Assembly (NCBI RefSeq): GCF_000419605.1
Contig: NZ_ATTI01000001.1
Coordinates: 1,894,501 to 1,958,500 of the forward strand
Length of the DNA: 64,000 bases
Reading direction: 5' to 3'
DNA from: Sphingomonas phyllosphaerae 5.2
Lineage (GTDB): Bacteria > Pseudomonadota > Alphaproteobacteria > Sphingomonadales > Sphingomonadaceae
Below, piece after piece: positions 9,016-18,717 of this stretch. The translations under genes were made by a program, and so were the position numbers. Numbering within the stretch: position 1 is the first letter of the stretch; each line of letters opens with the position of its first letter. The notes beneath the pieces were generated by a model. That model was not told the DNA's origin, made no database searches, and saw only the letters and a program-made list of their open reading frames with translations.

Positions 9016-9714
9016 TCATTGCGGCGCGAGCTCGGCCCAGATCGGGAGGTGATCGGAGGCGACGCGCGACGCCGGCGAATGGTGCACCCCGCAGGCGGTG
9101 ATGCGCAGCTCCGGAGAGACCATGATCCGGTCGAGCCGCGCGATCGGACGGCGCGCGTGGAAGCTGGGCCCGGTTTCCGCGAGGCGGAACGCGGCACCGA
9201 AATCGCGCAGGCAGCCGGCGGCGCGCGTCCATTCGTTCAGATCGCCCATCATCACGGTCGGCAGTCGCTCGGCGTTGCCGGCGACATGTGCGAGGATCGC
9301 CGCGGCCTGTCGGCGACGCCACAGCCCGGACAGATCGAGGTGCATGCCGACGATCCGCACCGTCACACCGTTGATCGCGACGTCGGCCATGACGGCGCCG
9401 CGCGGTTCGAGCGCGGGCAGGTGGAGTTGTTCGCACGCGACGACGCGCGCCGACTTGCGGACGAGGATCGCGTTGCCGTGCCACCCCATGCTGCTGGCGC
9501 GCATGCCGAGGCCGACCGACTGCCAGTCGCCGTGTTCCTCCAGCAGATGCGGGGTGAGAACCGCGACGCGTTGGCCGAAGCGGCGGTCGGCCTCCTGAAG
9601 GCAGACGATGTCGGCATCGACCTCGCGCAGCACCTGGAGCACGCGTTCGGGGCTGCGGCGGCGATCGGTGCCGATCGCCTTGCGCATGTTGTAACTGGCG
9701 ACTTTCAAGTTCAT
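9016..9714 (-). CDS. endonuclease/exonuclease/phosphatase (EEP) family hydrolase
   Basis: 232 residues from ATG 9714 ([15 protein letters not shown]); a 22-residue upstream extension is arginine-rich and unlikely. The EEP metal-dependent fold is complete: [38 protein letters not shown] and the terminal [10 protein letters not shown] catalytic Asp-His. The family includes DNases, sphingomyelinases and inositol phosphatases acting on phosphodiester or phosphomonoester bonds. No signal peptide is seen, so a cytoplasmic role is likely, but the substrate cannot be inferred. The acetyltransferase gene is divergent from it, starting 157 bases away. Confidence 0.85.
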   Translation of the reverse strand: MNLKVASYNMRKAIGTDRRRSPERVLQVLREVDADIVCLQEADRRFGQRVAVLTPHLLEEHGDWQSVGLGMRASSMGWHGNAILVRKSARVVACEQLHLPALEPRGAVMADVAINGVTVRIVGMHLDLSGLWRRRQAAAILAHVAGNAERLPTVMMGDLNEWTRAAGCLRDFGAAFRLAETGPSFHARRPIARLDRIMVSPELRITACGVHHSPASRVASDHLPIWAELAPQ

Positions 9715-9871
9715 TGCCGGTGCGCAACGGACGATGGCGGCTCCCCGTTCCGGCCGCCGCGACGAGGAGCGTGGACGCAAGCCACCGCAGCGGCTAGCAG
9801 GGCCGCGGCCCCTGGCCGACCGTACGTTCGGTGCGGCGCGTTGGCTTGCCCCTGCTCAGCAAGGATTGAAG

Positions 9872-10384
9872 ATGATCGGATCGGTCGCTCGCTCGTTTCT
9901 GGCGTGGATAATCAATGGCGTTGCCGGCAATCTGCCGGACGATGCCTATTCGTCGCGATTGCGCGCCTATGTCTACAGGCCGTTGCGCTTCCGCTTCGGC
10001 GCGGCGCCGACGATCAAGGGCGGATGCCGCATCAACGGCTTCGGCCTGCGTATCGGCGCGCGCGTCTTCATCAACCGCAGCTGCTATTTCGACCTGTCCG
10101 CGCCGATCGAGATCGGCGACGAGGTGGTGGTCGGCCACCATGTGATCTTCGTTACCGCAGACCACGAGATCGGCGATGCGCGGCGGCGCGCGGGCAAGGT
10201 GGTGCCGAAGCCGATCGTCGTCGAGGACGGCGCCTGGATCGGGGCGCGGAGCTTCATCATGCCGGGGGTGCGGATCGGACGCGGCGCCGTCGTAGGCGCG
10301 GGTTCGCTCGTGAGGCAGGACGTGCCCGCCAACTGTATCGTCGCGGGCGTGCCGGCCAAGTTGCTGCGGCAGATCGAGGATTGA
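9872..10384 (+). CDS. hexapeptide-repeat (left-handed beta-helix) acyltransferase
   Basis: 170 residues from ATG 9872, with AAGGA spaced for ribosome binding; the longer in-frame extension is not protein-like. The hexapeptide-repeat core includes [37 protein letters not shown] and the maltose/galactoside-acetyltransferase-like end [20 protein letters not shown] followed by [11 protein letters not shown]. The histidine in FVTADHEIG matches the catalytic position of this group. It probably O-acetylates a sugar or a cell-surface polysaccharide intermediate. No glycosyltransferase neighbours are present to name the substrate. Confidence 0.85.
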   Translation: MIGSVARSFLAWIINGVAGNLPDDAYSSRLRAYVYRPLRFRFGAAPTIKGGCRINGFGLRIGARVFINRSCYFDLSAPIEIGDEVVVGHHVIFVTADHEIGDARRRAGKVVPKPIVVEDGAWIGARSFIMPGVRIGRGAVVGAGSLVRQDVPANCIVAGVPAKLLRQIED

Positions 10385-10408
10385 ACAAGAGCCTCGACAC
10401 CTGCCTCC

Positions 10409-11467
10409 TCAGGCCTCGATTTCATCCAGTTGCATCCAGCGGTAGATGGCGAAGCTGAGCGCCCACGCCGCCGCGAAGACGCCGATGATGAAGAAGCCGA
10501 GCATGTTGAAATGCGCTCCCAGCTGCCGCGCAACGTCCCACAGGCCCCCGGACAGGTCGAGCTTGTCGGCGAGCAGCGCGGCGGTCTCGATGCCGCCGAT
10601 AGTGACCGCCAGAAGCGCGGAGACCGCGGTGATCGTGACGTTGTAGTAGAGCTTGCGGATCGGGCGGATGAACGCCCATTCGTACGCACCGAGCATCAGG
10701 ACACCGTCGGCGGTATCGACCAAGGCCATGCCGACCGCGAACAACGCCGGGAACACCAGCACTGCGGCGAGCGAGAAGCCATCGACCGCCTGCGCGGCGG
10801 ACAGGCCGAGGATCGCTACCTCGGTGGCGGTGTCGAAGCCCAGGCCGAAGAGAAAGCCGAGCGGCGCCATGTGCCACGGGCGGGTTATCAGCTTGAACAA
10901 CGGGCGTAACAGGCGGGAGAGCGGTCCACGCCCGGCGAGCAGGACGTCGAGGTCGTCGTCGCTGTAGCGGCCGCCGGCACGGACGTGGCGGAACGTCCGC
11001 CAGACGGAGCGCAGGATGATCAGGTTGATCGCCGCGATCGCGAAGAGGAAGCCGGCGGAGAACAGGGTCGCGATCACGCTGCCGACCGCCTTCGCCGTTT
11101 CGAAGCGGGCGAGCGCATTCGTGGTCGCGGCGATCGCGACGGAGGCGATCAGGATGACGGCGCTGTGCCCGATCGCGAACCACAGGCCGACGCTGATCGG
11201 CCGCGTCCCGTCCTGCATGAGCTTGCGGGTCACGTTGTCGATCGCGGCGATATGGTCGGCGTCGACGGCGTGTCGCAACCCCAGCGTCCAGGCCAGCAAC
11301 GCCGTCCCGAGCATCGCCGGGGCGGCGTGGAACAGGCTGCCGGCCCAAATCCACGCACCGACGTTCGCCGCCAGCAGCAGCGCGAACAGCGCGATGAGAC
11401 GGGGGCGCAGCCGAGCGGCGGGTGAGGCTTGCATGAGGTGGATCGCTTTCGGAAGGGAGCGGATCAT
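10409..11467 (-). CDS. NiCoT-family nickel/cobalt permease, probably cobalt uptake for B12
   Basis: 352 residues in about eight membrane helices. The NiCoT signature HAVDADHIAAIDN in the second helix is present, as are LGFLFGLGFDTATE and GMALVDTADG. The family imports Ni2+ and/or Co2+ through the inner membrane. The ATG at 11467 overlaps the bluB stop (ATGA), which favours it over a second ATG at 11434. As the last gene of a riboswitch-controlled cobalamin operon it most likely supplies cobalt. Sequence alone cannot exclude nickel. Confidence 0.92.
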   Translation of the reverse strand: MIRSLPKAIHLMQASPAARLRPRLIALFALLLAANVGAWIWAGSLFHAAPAMLGTALLAWTLGLRHAVDADHIAAIDNVTRKLMQDGTRPISVGLWFAIGHSAVILIASVAIAATTNALARFETAKAVGSVIATLFSAGFLFAIAAINLIILRSVWRTFRHVRAGGRYSDDDLDVLLAGRGPLSRLLRPLFKLITRPWHMAPLGFLFGLGFDTATEVAILGLSAAQAVDGFSLAAVLVFPALFAVGMALVDTADGVLMLGAYEWAFIRPIRKLYYNVTITAVSALLAVTIGGIETAALLADKLDLSGGLWDVARQLGAHFNMLGFFIIGVFAAAWALSFAIYRWMQLDEIEA

Positions 11468-12105
11468 CGTTCGAACAGGCGCTCGGCAAGCGGCTCGCGT
11501 GCCTGCCAGTCGCGGCGTTCGAGTTCCGGGACAGCGTCGGGCGCAAGCGGGGTGCCGAGGCACAGCACGGCGACGAACGACCAATGCGACGGTACGTCTA
11601 GCATCGCCGTCACGACGTCGGGATCGAGGATCGATACCCAGCCGAGTCCGTAGCCGCGCGCGCGTGCGGCGAGCCAGAGCGTGTGAACCGCGATGACGGT
11701 GGAATAGCGCAGCGTTTCCGCCATCGTCGCGCGGCCGAGGCCGTAGCCGGCGGTCGGCGCATCGTCGTTGAAGACCGCGATGACCTCCGGAGCTTCGCGC
11801 AGACCGTGCAGTTTCAGCGCGGCGTAGCGATCACGACGGGCCGGATCGGTCAGTTGCCCGGCGGCGGCTTGGCTGGCGGCATCGACATGCCGGGCAAGCC
11901 GTTCGCGCAACATCGCCGAACGGACGCGGACGAAGCGCCACGGCTGGGCGTTCCCGACGGAGGGCGAGCGTGCGGCGGTGGCGAGCAGCGCGTGCAGGTC
12001 GGCTTCGAGGATCGCATCGCGACGGAAGTGCCGGACGTCGCGGCGCCAGCGAAACAGCTCGTCCAGCTGCGCGGCGAACGCGGTATCGAAGACGGGCGGC
12101 GTCAT
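11464..12105 (-). CDS. bluB: 5,6-dimethylbenzimidazole synthase BluB
   Basis: 213 residues of the nitroreductase fold. It starts at ATG 12105, overlapping the cobF stop. The RRDVRHFRRDAI segment, AARSPSVGNAQPWRFV and the GLGWVSILDPD stretch are characteristic of BluB. The enzyme uses O2 to fragment reduced FMN and make dimethylbenzimidazole, the lower ligand of cobalamin. Its presence in the operon indicates the cell makes true B12 rather than pseudocobalamin. It is coupled by ATGA overlaps to cobF upstream and the cobalt permease downstream. Confidence 0.93.
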   Translation of the reverse strand: MTPPVFDTAFAAQLDELFRWRRDVRHFRRDAILEADLHALLATAARSPSVGNAQPWRFVRVRSAMLRERLARHVDAASQAAAGQLTDPARRDRYAALKLHGLREAPEVIAVFNDDAPTAGYGLGRATMAETLRYSTVIAVHTLWLAARARGYGLGWVSILDPDVVTAMLDVPSHWSFVAVLCLGTPLAPDAVPELERRDWQAREPLAERLFER

Positions 12106-12863
12106 GCCGGTTCGACCGCGCGGCGAAGGAGATAAGTGTCCATGATCCAGCCGTGTTCGGCACGCAGCGCGGCGCGCGCGGCCACGATCTCCGCCGCGAC
12201 TGCGGGGAGCGCGCCCGCGATCAGCGCCTGCTGGGCCATGCCGAGATAGGCACCCCACCAGATCGCAATACCGGCGGCCGGCAGGGTGGCGAAGGCGCAG
12301 TCACCGTCGAGCATCACCGCGACACTGTCCGCGCTGGCGGGCCAGCCAGCGTCGCGCAGCCGGCGACCGGTGGTGATGACCACGGGCGCGGCCAGCGTGT
12401 TGAGCGTGATCGCATGAGCGGCGGTGAGCGCCTGCAGGCTGGTGATGCCGGGCACGACATGGATGCGCAGCGCGATGCCGCCGGCCCGAAGCCGGTCGGC
12501 GATGCGCAGCGTGCTGTCGTAGAGCGACGGATCACCCCAGACGAGCAGTGCGAGCCGGCCGCCATGCGGCAAGTGCCGGTCGGTCAGCGCCGCCCACGTC
12601 GCGGCGATCGCGTCGTGCCAGTCGTTGACGGCGGCGAGATAATCGCCGCCGGACGCGCGCACGGGCAGATCGAACTCGACGATGCGGACCGGCCGCGTCA
12701 GCGCGGCGGCGCAGATCGCCCGGCGCAGGTCGATGAGGTCGGACGTGGCATCGCCCTTTCGCGGGAGCAGGATGAGATCGGCGGCGTTCATCGCCTCCTC
12801 CGCCTGCCGGGTCAGGTGCGCAGGATTACCGGTGCCGATCCCGATCAGATGCAGGTCGATCAC
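12102..12863 (-). CDS. cobF: precorrin-6A synthase (deacetylating)
   Basis: 253 residues, starting with GTG at 12863, which overlaps the cobA stop as GTGA. It is a tetrapyrrole-methylase fold: IDLHLIGIGTGNPAHLT at the N-terminus, LVWGDPSLYDSTLRIADRL for the S-adenosylmethionine site, and VVPGITSLQALTAAH. CobF methylates C1 of precorrin-5 and removes the C2 acetate-derived fragment, a step specific to the aerobic route. It is distinguished from the other methylases by length and by the GYLGMAQQALI-type C-terminal region. It acts in the cytoplasm. Confidence 0.92.
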   Translation of the reverse strand: MIDLHLIGIGTGNPAHLTRQAEEAMNAADLILLPRKGDATSDLIDLRRAICAAALTRPVRIVEFDLPVRASGGDYLAAVNDWHDAIAATWAALTDRHLPHGGRLALLVWGDPSLYDSTLRIADRLRAGGIALRIHVVPGITSLQALTAAHAITLNTLAAPVVITTGRRLRDAGWPASADSVAVMLDGDCAFATLPAAGIAIWWGAYLGMAQQALIAGALPAVAAEIVAARAALRAEHGWIMDTYLLRRAVEPA

Positions 12864-13585
12864 GCGTCTTCGTCCATCAGCGAGCCGTACAGGATCAAGG
12901 CGGGCGCGGTGCCGACGTCGGTCGACAGACGCGCCGCAAGTGCGGCAATCGTCGCGCGGGTCAGGCGCTGCTCGGGATGCCCGACGTGCTCGGCAAGCAG
13001 CGCGGGGGTGTCGGGCGACAGGCCATGTTCGATCAGGCGGGCGGCCAGCGCGGGAAACGTGCGCTTCGGCATGAAGATCACCGTCGTAGCCTCCGCATCG
13101 GCGAGCGCGGGCATGTTGAGCGCGCCGGGCAGCCCGCCGGTAACGTCATGGCCGGTCACGAACTGGACGCGCCGCGCGCTGAGGCGCCGGGTGAGCGGGA
13201 TGGCGGCCGCGGCGGCGGCGGCGGAAGCCGACGTGACGCCGGGAACGATCTCGAACGCGATGCCCGCGGCACGCAGCGCGAGGATCTCTTCCTCCAGCCG
13301 CCCGAAGATCGCCGGATCACCCGACTTCAGCCGCACGACGCGCGCGCCGAACGCGGCATGATCGACGAGCAATTGCGAGACGTGCGCCTGCGTCGGGGAG
13401 GCCCGGCCCGCGCGCTTGCCGACCGCCACCAGTGCCGCACCGGGACGGATATGGTCGAGCAGCGGGCCGGACGACAAGTCGTCGAACAGCACCACGTCGG
13501 CAGCCTCGAGCCGCGAGACCGCCTTCAGCGTGAGCAATTCCGGATCGCCCGGCCCGGAGCCGACGAAGGAGACGAAGCCGGTCAT
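12860..13585 (-). CDS. cobA: uroporphyrinogen-III C-methyltransferase
   Basis: 241 residues, a standalone SUMT without the CysG ferrochelatase domain. Motifs: VSFVGSGPGDPELLTLKAV, VVLFDDL, VVRLKSGDPAIFGR, and VVPGVTSASAAAA followed by IPLTRR. The enzyme adds methyl groups at C2 and C7 of uroporphyrinogen III to give precorrin-2, the branch point from heme toward B12 and siroheme. It overlaps cobB upstream (ATGA) and cobF downstream (GTGA). Placing the entry enzyme under the riboswitch lets B12 limit flux into the pathway. Confidence 0.95.
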   Translation of the reverse strand: MTGFVSFVGSGPGDPELLTLKAVSRLEAADVVLFDDLSSGPLLDHIRPGAALVAVGKRAGRASPTQAHVSQLLVDHAAFGARVVRLKSGDPAIFGRLEEEILALRAAGIAFEIVPGVTSASAAAAAAAIPLTRRLSARRVQFVTGHDVTGGLPGALNMPALADAEATTVIFMPKRTFPALAARLIEHGLSPDTPALLAEHVGHPEQRLTRATIAALAARLSTDVGTAPALILYGSLMDEDA

Positions 13586-14901
13586 CGCACGCCCCCGCCA
13601 TCCGGTGCGATCAGGTGGAAGAAGGTGCCCGACACGCGGTCACGATACGATCCGGTTTCCGTGACCGGATTGCCCTCCGCATCGACGACGTGCGCGAGCG
13701 CGGCGTCGGGCTGCTCCAGGATCGTCGAATAGTGGAATTCGTGACCGCGCAGCGTCGTGGCGGCGGGCAACCCGGCCATCCCCGACAGCAGGGTCGCGTG
13801 ACGATAGCCGAGGTGCATCCGGCGCTGCGCATAGCTGGTGACGAGCCCGAGCAGCCCGGCCATCCGGTGCCGGTTACCCTCCGCGTCGATCAGCGCCGCG
13901 CCGAGTGCCATGTAGCCACCGCACTCGCCATGTACGGGACGGGTGCGCGCGTGTTCGCGCAGCGCGGCGTGGAAAGTGGCAGCGGCGGCGAGCCGTCCGG
14001 CGTGGAGTTCTGGATAGCCGCCGGGAAGCCAGACGAGATCGGCGGACGCGGCAGGAGCCTCGTCGGCGAGCGGCGAGAAGGGCAGGAGCTCAGCGCCCGC
14101 GCGTCGCCAGGCATCGAGCATATGTGGATAGGCGAAGGAGAAGGCGGCATCCTGCGCCAGCGCGATCCGTTGTGCCGGCGGTGCGAAGCGACATGGTTCC
14201 GCAGGCGCGTGCGATGCGGCGCCGGCGACATCGCGCAACGCGGCCAGATCGACGTGCGCGCGCAGGAACGTCGCGTAGGCGGCAATGCGCGCCTCCAGAT
14301 CGGGGTGTTCGGCGGCCTGAACGAGGCCGAGGTGTCGCTCCGGCAGCGTCAGGTCGCCGCGGCGCGGCAAGGCACCGAACACAGGCAGCCCGACGGCCGC
14401 CATGCCGCCGCGCGCCAGACGCTCGTGCCGCGGGCTTGCCACCCGGTTGAGGATGACACCCGCGACGCGCACTGCCGGATCGTAGCGCGCGAAGCCGAGC
14501 GCGGTCGCGGCCGCCGATTGCGCCTGACCGGAGACGTCGATGACCAGGACGACCGGCCAGCCCATGCGGCGCGCGATCTCGGCGCTGGCACCGTTGCCGG
14601 ACGCCCCCGGTGCCGCGACACCGTCGAACAATCCCATCGATCCTTCGGCAATGGTGAGATCGGCACCGTTCGCCTGCGCCGACAGGCTGTGCAGCATGTC
14701 GGCCGGCATGGCCCAACTGTCGAGGTTGAACGAGCGGCGGCCGCTGGCGGCGTGGTGAAAGGCGGGATCGATATAGTCGGGACCGCTCTTGAACGGCTGC
14801 ACCGTCAGGCCGTCGTCGCGAAGCGCGCGCAGCAGACCGAGCATCACCGTCGTCTTGCCCGTGCCCGACGCCGGGGCGGCGATCATGAGGCCGGGCGTCA
14901 T
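13582..14901 (-). CDS. cobB: hydrogenobyrinate/cobyrinate a,c-diamide synthase
   Basis: 439 residues. The N-terminal ATP-binding domain has the P-loop [17 protein letters not shown] and the DYIDPAFHH motif. The C-terminal class I glutamine amidotransferase domain has the catalytic cysteine in [11 protein letters not shown] near residue 330 and a closing histidine in LRGHEFHYS. It amidates the a and c side chains using glutamine and ATP. In the aerobic pathway it acts before cobalt insertion by CobNST, in line with cobN being in the same operon. Coupled to cobM and cobA by ATGA overlaps. Confidence 0.95.
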   Translation of the reverse strand: MTPGLMIAAPASGTGKTTVMLGLLRALRDDGLTVQPFKSGPDYIDPAFHHAASGRRSFNLDSWAMPADMLHSLSAQANGADLTIAEGSMGLFDGVAAPGASGNGASAEIARRMGWPVVLVIDVSGQAQSAAATALGFARYDPAVRVAGVILNRVASPRHERLARGGMAAVGLPVFGALPRRGDLTLPERHLGLVQAAEHPDLEARIAAYATFLRAHVDLAALRDVAGAASHAPAEPCRFAPPAQRIALAQDAAFSFAYPHMLDAWRRAGAELLPFSPLADEAPAASADLVWLPGGYPELHAGRLAAAATFHAALREHARTRPVHGECGGYMALGAALIDAEGNRHRMAGLLGLVTSYAQRRMHLGYRHATLLSGMAGLPAATTLRGHEFHYSTILEQPDAALAHVVDAEGNPVTETGSYRDRVSGTFFHLIAPDGGGVR

Positions 14902-15683
14902 GCCATGGGCTCCGCGAAGCGGGAACCGCTGCCTTGCGGGCGAAAGCGGCGATCATAATCGGGGGCGTAGAGGCTGCTTTCGACGAACTCGCTCGCCCCC
15001 AGCACCGGCCCGACGAGGATCAGCGCGGTGCGCCCCGGCCCGTCCTTCGCCGCGACCGTCACATCGGCGAGCGTGGCGCGCACGATGCGCTCGTCGGGCC
15101 AACTCGCCCGCCACACGACGGCGACCGGGCAATCGCCGCCGTAGATCGGGATCAGGTCGGCCGCGACGCGTTCGAGGGCGTGGATCGACAGGTGGATCGC
15201 CAGCGTCGCGCCCGTCGCCGCGAAGGTCGTCAACCGTTCGGCAGGCGGCATGGTGCTGGCGCGACCCGGCGTGCGCGTCAGCACCACCGACTGCGTAAGG
15301 CCGGGCAGGGTGAGTTCCGCCTCCAGCGCCGCGGCGGCGGCGGCGAAGGCGGGAACGCCGGGTGTGATCGTGAACGGGATATGGAGCGCACGCAGCCGGC
15401 GCAGCTGCTCGCCCATCGCCGACCAGATCGACAGGTCGCCCGAATGGAGCCGCGCGACGTCCAGCCCCTGCGCATGTGCCGCTTCGATCTCGGCAACGAT
15501 CGCGTCGAGCGACAAGGGCGCGGTGTTCACGATCCGCGCGCCCGGCGGGCAATGGTCGAGCAGCGCCGCCGGGACGAGCGATCCGGCATAGAGGCAAACC
15601 GGAGAGCCGGCGATCCGGTCACGCCCGCGCAGCGTCAGCAGGTCAGGTGCGCCGGGGCCGGCGCCGACAAAGTGGACGGTCAT
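14898..15683 (-). CDS. cobM: precorrin-4 C11-methyltransferase
   Basis: 261 residues, tetrapyrrole-methylase fold. N-terminus [20 protein letters not shown], then [10 protein letters not shown], typical of CobM/Cbi[20 protein letters not shown] and [20 protein letters not shown]. It methylates precorrin-4 at C11 to give precorrin-5. The C-terminus carries about 15 extra residues ([19 protein letters not shown]). It overlaps cobE upstream and cobB downstream. Confidence 0.95.
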   Translation of the reverse strand: MTVHFVGAGPGAPDLLTLRGRDRIAGSPVCLYAGSLVPAALLDHCPPGARIVNTAPLSLDAIVAEIEAAHAQGLDVARLHSGDLSIWSAMGEQLRRLRALHIPFTITPGVPAFAAAAAALEAELTLPGLTQSVVLTRTPGRASTMPPAERLTTFAATGATLAIHLSIHALERVAADLIPIYGGDCPVAVVWRASWPDERIVRATLADVTVAAKDGPGRTALILVGPVLGASEFVESSLYAPDYDRRFRPQGSGSRFAEPMA

Positions 15684-16045
15684 CGGTCTGGTCCTTCGGC
15701 GATGGCGCAGGTCGCCATCCGGTCTGGAGAGATGTGGCGGACTGCGAGCAGGCGTGCGCCGGCGCCCGCCGCAGCCAGCGCCGCCGCCTCTGCGACACTG
15801 CCGGTGCCGCGGGCGGCAAGGCTGGCCGGAGACTGCGTCGAGGTGGTCGTTGCGCCGAGCGCCGATAGCGGAACGGCGAATAACGGAAGGCCAAGCGTCT
15901 CCGCGACGCGGGCGAGCAACGCAATCTTGTCGCCGGGCGCGGCCAGAGCGGTGACCTGCGCATGTCCTGCCTGCGCCAGCGCCAAAGCGGCGTGGAGCGA
16001 GCTGGCGCTGGCGCCGCGCCGATACCCGAAGCCAGCCACGATCAC
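15680..16045 (-). CDS. cobE: cobalamin biosynthesis protein CobE (CbiG C-terminal domain-like)
   Basis: 121 residues starting with GTG at 16045, chosen because it overlaps the cobL stop as GTGA and leads straight into [20 protein letters not shown]. An earlier in-frame GTG five codons upstream is possible. CobE matches the C-terminal domain of Cbi[26 protein letters not shown] and [14 protein letters not shown]. Its biochemical role in the aerobic pathway is not firmly settled; binding of a late corrin intermediate has been proposed. Position between cobL and cobM is usual in alphaproteobacteria. Confidence 0.88.
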   Translation of the reverse strand: MIVAGFGYRRGASASSLHAALALAQAGHAQVTALAAPGDKIALLARVAETLGLPLFAVPLSALGATTTSTQSPASLAARGTGSVAEAAALAAAGAGARLLAVRHISPDRMATCAIAEGPDR

Positions 16046-17250
16046 AGCGTCACGCTCCACTGGACGATCGGGTAATGCGCGCGCCAGCCACGGCGCGTGC
16101 CGAGCGGCGCGGCCTCCGCCATCTCGACGCGCAGCAGATCGCCACCCTTTGCGGCATGCCATTGCGCCAGCAGCGCCTCGGATTCCAGCGTCACCGCATT
16201 GGCGACCAGCCGCGCGCCGCTGCGCAATCGGCCGCACAAATCTTCGAGCAGGTCGGCAGACAATCCGCCGCCGACGAAGACGGCGTCGGGCAGCGGCTGG
16301 TTGGCCAGCACGGCGGGGGCATGCCCTTCGATCACCTGCAACCGCTCCACACCAAGCGCCTCGGCATTGCTGCGCGCCCGCGCTGCGCGGGTCGGGTCCG
16401 CCTCGAAGGCGAGTGCGTGATTGGCAGGATCGGCCAGCAGCCATTCGATGCCGATCGAACCCGATCCCGCGCCGATGTCCCACAACAGCTCGCCGCGACG
16501 TGGCGCGAGCGCCGAGAGCGTCAGCACACGAACCGGGCGTTTGGTGAGCTGTCCGTCATGCGCGAACCAGTGATCGGGGCGCCCGCTGGCGGCGGGCAGG
16601 ACCGCGCCCGCACCTTCCACCGTGATGGCAACGGCGACGGGATGGCGTGTATCGGCGACGTCGCAGGTCGCTGCGCGCGCACGCCGCAGGCGCTCGGATG
16701 GGCCGCCGAGCGCTTCGCAGATCCACAGATCGCTGTCGCCGAAGCCGGCGGCATCCAGATAGCGCGCGAGCGACGCCACCGCTGCGCCGTCGCGCACCGT
16801 CGCCACGATGCGGCGACCGGGCGTGAGATCCGGCCGCAGACGCGCGAACGGCGCGGCGTGCAGGCCGAGGCAGCGCGTGTCCTCGATCGGCCAGCCAAGC
16901 CGCGCGGCGACCAGCGCGAAGGTGGACGGGGCAGGGTGCGCGATCCATTCGTCGGACGGGATGTGGCGCGCCACGACGGACCCCGCGCCGAACCAGAACG
17001 GATCGCCCGACACCAGCATCACCACGCGGCGGCCGCGACGTGCGAGCAGCGGCGCGATGCCGTCCGCGAACGGCACCGGCCACGCGGCGGTGTCGCAGCG
17101 GACGTCGGGGAGCAGCGCGAGATGCCGCGCGGCGCCGGTCAGCCAATCGGCGCCGGCGATTGCCGCGAGACTTGCGGCGGAGAGGCCCGCCGGTCCATCC
17201 TCGCCGATCCCGACGATCGTCAGCCACGGATTGCCCGATTCCTCAACCAT
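16042..17250 (-). CDS. cobL: precorrin-6Y C5,15-methyltransferase (decarboxylating)
   Basis: 402 residues from ATG 17250. Two domains: an N-terminal tetrapyrrole methylase ([45 protein letters not shown]) and a C-terminal CbiT-like methyltransferase ([18 protein letters not shown], then AVFVGGGLS). It methylates C5 and C15 and decarboxylates the C12 acetate. Its start codon shares the palindrome CATG at 17248-17251 with the divergent cobK start, so there is no intergenic promoter. Expression presumably comes through cobJ, with cobK lying antisense in the transcript between them. Confidence 0.94.
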   Translation of the reverse strand: MVEESGNPWLTIVGIGEDGPAGLSAASLAAIAGADWLTGAARHLALLPDVRCDTAAWPVPFADGIAPLLARRGRRVVMLVSGDPFWFGAGSVVARHIPSDEWIAHPAPSTFALVAARLGWPIEDTRCLGLHAAPFARLRPDLTPGRRIVATVRDGAAVASLARYLDAAGFGDSDLWICEALGGPSERLRRARAATCDVADTRHPVAVAITVEGAGAVLPAASGRPDHWFAHDGQLTKRPVRVLTLSALAPRRGELLWDIGAGSGSIGIEWLLADPANHALAFEADPTRAARARSNAEALGVERLQVIEGHAPAVLANQPLPDAVFVGGGLSADLLEDLCGRLRSGARLVANAVTLESEALLAQWHAAKGGDLLRVEMAEAAPLGTRRGWRAHYPIVQWSVTL

Positions 17251-17998
17251 GACCCACGTCCTGATCCTTGGCGGCACGACCGAAGCCAGCGCGCTTGCCG
17301 CGGCGCTTGCGCATGCCGGCATCGCCGCGACGCTGAGCTATGCCGGACGGGTCGCCAATCCGCGCGCGCAACCGGTGGCGGTACGTGTCGGCGGGTTCGG
17401 GGGCGTCGCGGGGCTGGTCGAATGGTTGCAGGTGAAGCGCGTCAGCCATCTGGTCGATGCGACCCACCCGTTCGCGGCGCAAATGAGCGCGCACGCGGTC
17501 GCCGCCGCTGCGCAGGCCGGCGTGCCGCATCTCGCACTGACGCGACCCGCCTGGGCCGCGGAGACGGCGGATCGCTGGACACGTGTCGCCGATATCCCGG
17601 CGGCGGTGGCGGCGCTTGCCGGCGGGCCGCGCCGGGTGATGCTCGCGCTCGGCCGGATGCATGTCGACGCGTTCGCCGCCATGCCGCAGCATCGCTACCT
17701 CCTGCGCTTCGTCGATCCGCCGCGCACCGCCATCGCCTTGCCCGGGCACCGGTTGGTGGTGGACCGCGGGCCCTTTACGGTCGAGGGCGACCTCGCGCTG
17801 CTGCGCAGGGAGGCGATCGAGCTGCTGGTCTGCAAGAATGCGGGCGGCAGCGGCGCGCAGGCCAAGCTGATCGCGGCGCGGACGCTGGGTCTGCCGGTCG
17901 TGATGATCGACCGCCCGCCGCTGCCCGACCGCGTCGAGGTGCACGACGTCGCGGCGGTGCTGCACTGGATCGGTCATGCCGCCGACCGCGGCGTGTAG
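17249..17998 (+). CDS. cobK: precorrin-6A reductase
   Basis: 249 residues on the strand opposite the rest of the operon. Motifs: [17 protein letters not shown] (Rossmann-like NADPH site), LSYAGRVANPR, VDATHPFAAQMSAHA, and LLVCKNAGGSGAQAKLIAAR with its Asn-Ala-Gly-Gly signature. It reduces precorrin-6A to precorrin-6B with NADPH. The ATG at 17249 overlaps the cobL start on the other strand, and its 3' end overlaps the 3' end of cobJ by 25 bases. It therefore fills the cobJ-cobL gap as an inverted gene and needs a promoter inside cobL. Confidence 0.95.
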   Translation: MTHVLILGGTTEASALAAALAHAGIAATLSYAGRVANPRAQPVAVRVGGFGGVAGLVEWLQVKRVSHLVDATHPFAAQMSAHAVAAAAQAGVPHLALTRPAWAAETADRWTRVADIPAAVAALAGGPRRVMLALGRMHVDAFAAMPQHRYLLRFVDPPRTAIALPGHRLVVDRGPFTVEGDLALLRREAIELLVCKNAGGSGAQAKLIAARTLGLPVVMIDRPPLPDRVEVHDVAAVLHWIGHAADRGV

Positions 17999-18717
17999 AG
18001 AAAGCGCGTGCCCGGCACCATACGCGTGCGGCTGGATCCGACGATCACGACGGTTCGCATGTCGGCCAGTTCGGCGCGCGCGTCCGGCAGCGCGACGACG
18101 TGCAGATGTTCCTGCGCGGTGGAGACGGCGCGCGCGAACAGGATCGGGCGACGATCCGCGCAGGTGTCGCGCAGGATCGCGAGCGCGGTCGCCAGCCCGT
18201 CCGGCCGTGCCCGCGAGCGCGGATTGTAGAAGGCGATCGCGAAATCCGCCTCGGCCGCCAATCGTACGCGCCGGTCGATGATCGCCTGCGGCTTCAGGTT
18301 ATCCGACAGGTTGATGGCGCAGAAGTCGTGGCCCAGCGGTGCGCCGGCGCGCGCGGCGGCGGCCAGCATCGCGGTGATGCCGGGCAGCACACGGATATCG
18401 AGAAGCGCCCAGGCGGGATCGCCGTGTTCGACCGCTTCGAAGATCGCCGCCGCCATCGCGAACACGCCGGGGTCGCCGGACGACACCACCACCACCCGGT
18501 GCCCGGCGCGCGCCAGTTCGAGTGCATGCCGCGCGCGGTCCAGCTCCACGCGGTTGTCGGACGGGTGCAGCGTCAACCCGTCGCGCGGCGCGACGCGGGC
18601 GACATAGGGGATGTAGCCGATCACATCGGTCGCCTCGGCCAGCGCATCGCTGACCTCGGGTGTCACCATTGCATCGTCGCCGGGGCCGAGGCCGGCGATG
18701 GCGAGCCAGCCGTTCAT
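17974..18717 (-). CDS. cobJ: precorrin-3B C17-methyltransferase
   Basis: 247 residues from ATG 18717, which overlaps the cobI stop. Motifs: LAIAGLGPGDDAMVTPEV, DVIGYIPYV (the CobJ-type loop), VVVVSSGDPGVFAMAAAIFE, VLPGITAMLAAAARAGAPLG and HDFCAINLSDNL, the family signature. It methylates C17 and drives ring contraction of precorrin-3B to precorrin-4. The last 25 bases lie antisense to the end of cobK. Confidence 0.95.
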   Translation of the reverse strand: MNGWLAIAGLGPGDDAMVTPEVSDALAEATDVIGYIPYVARVAPRDGLTLHPSDNRVELDRARHALELARAGHRVVVVSSGDPGVFAMAAAIFEAVEHGDPAWALLDIRVLPGITAMLAAAARAGAPLGHDFCAINLSDNLKPQAIIDRRVRLAAEADFAIAFYNPRSRARPDGLATALAILRDTCADRRPILFARAVSTAQEHLHVVALPDARAELADMRTVVIVGSSRTRMVPGTRFLYTPRSAA

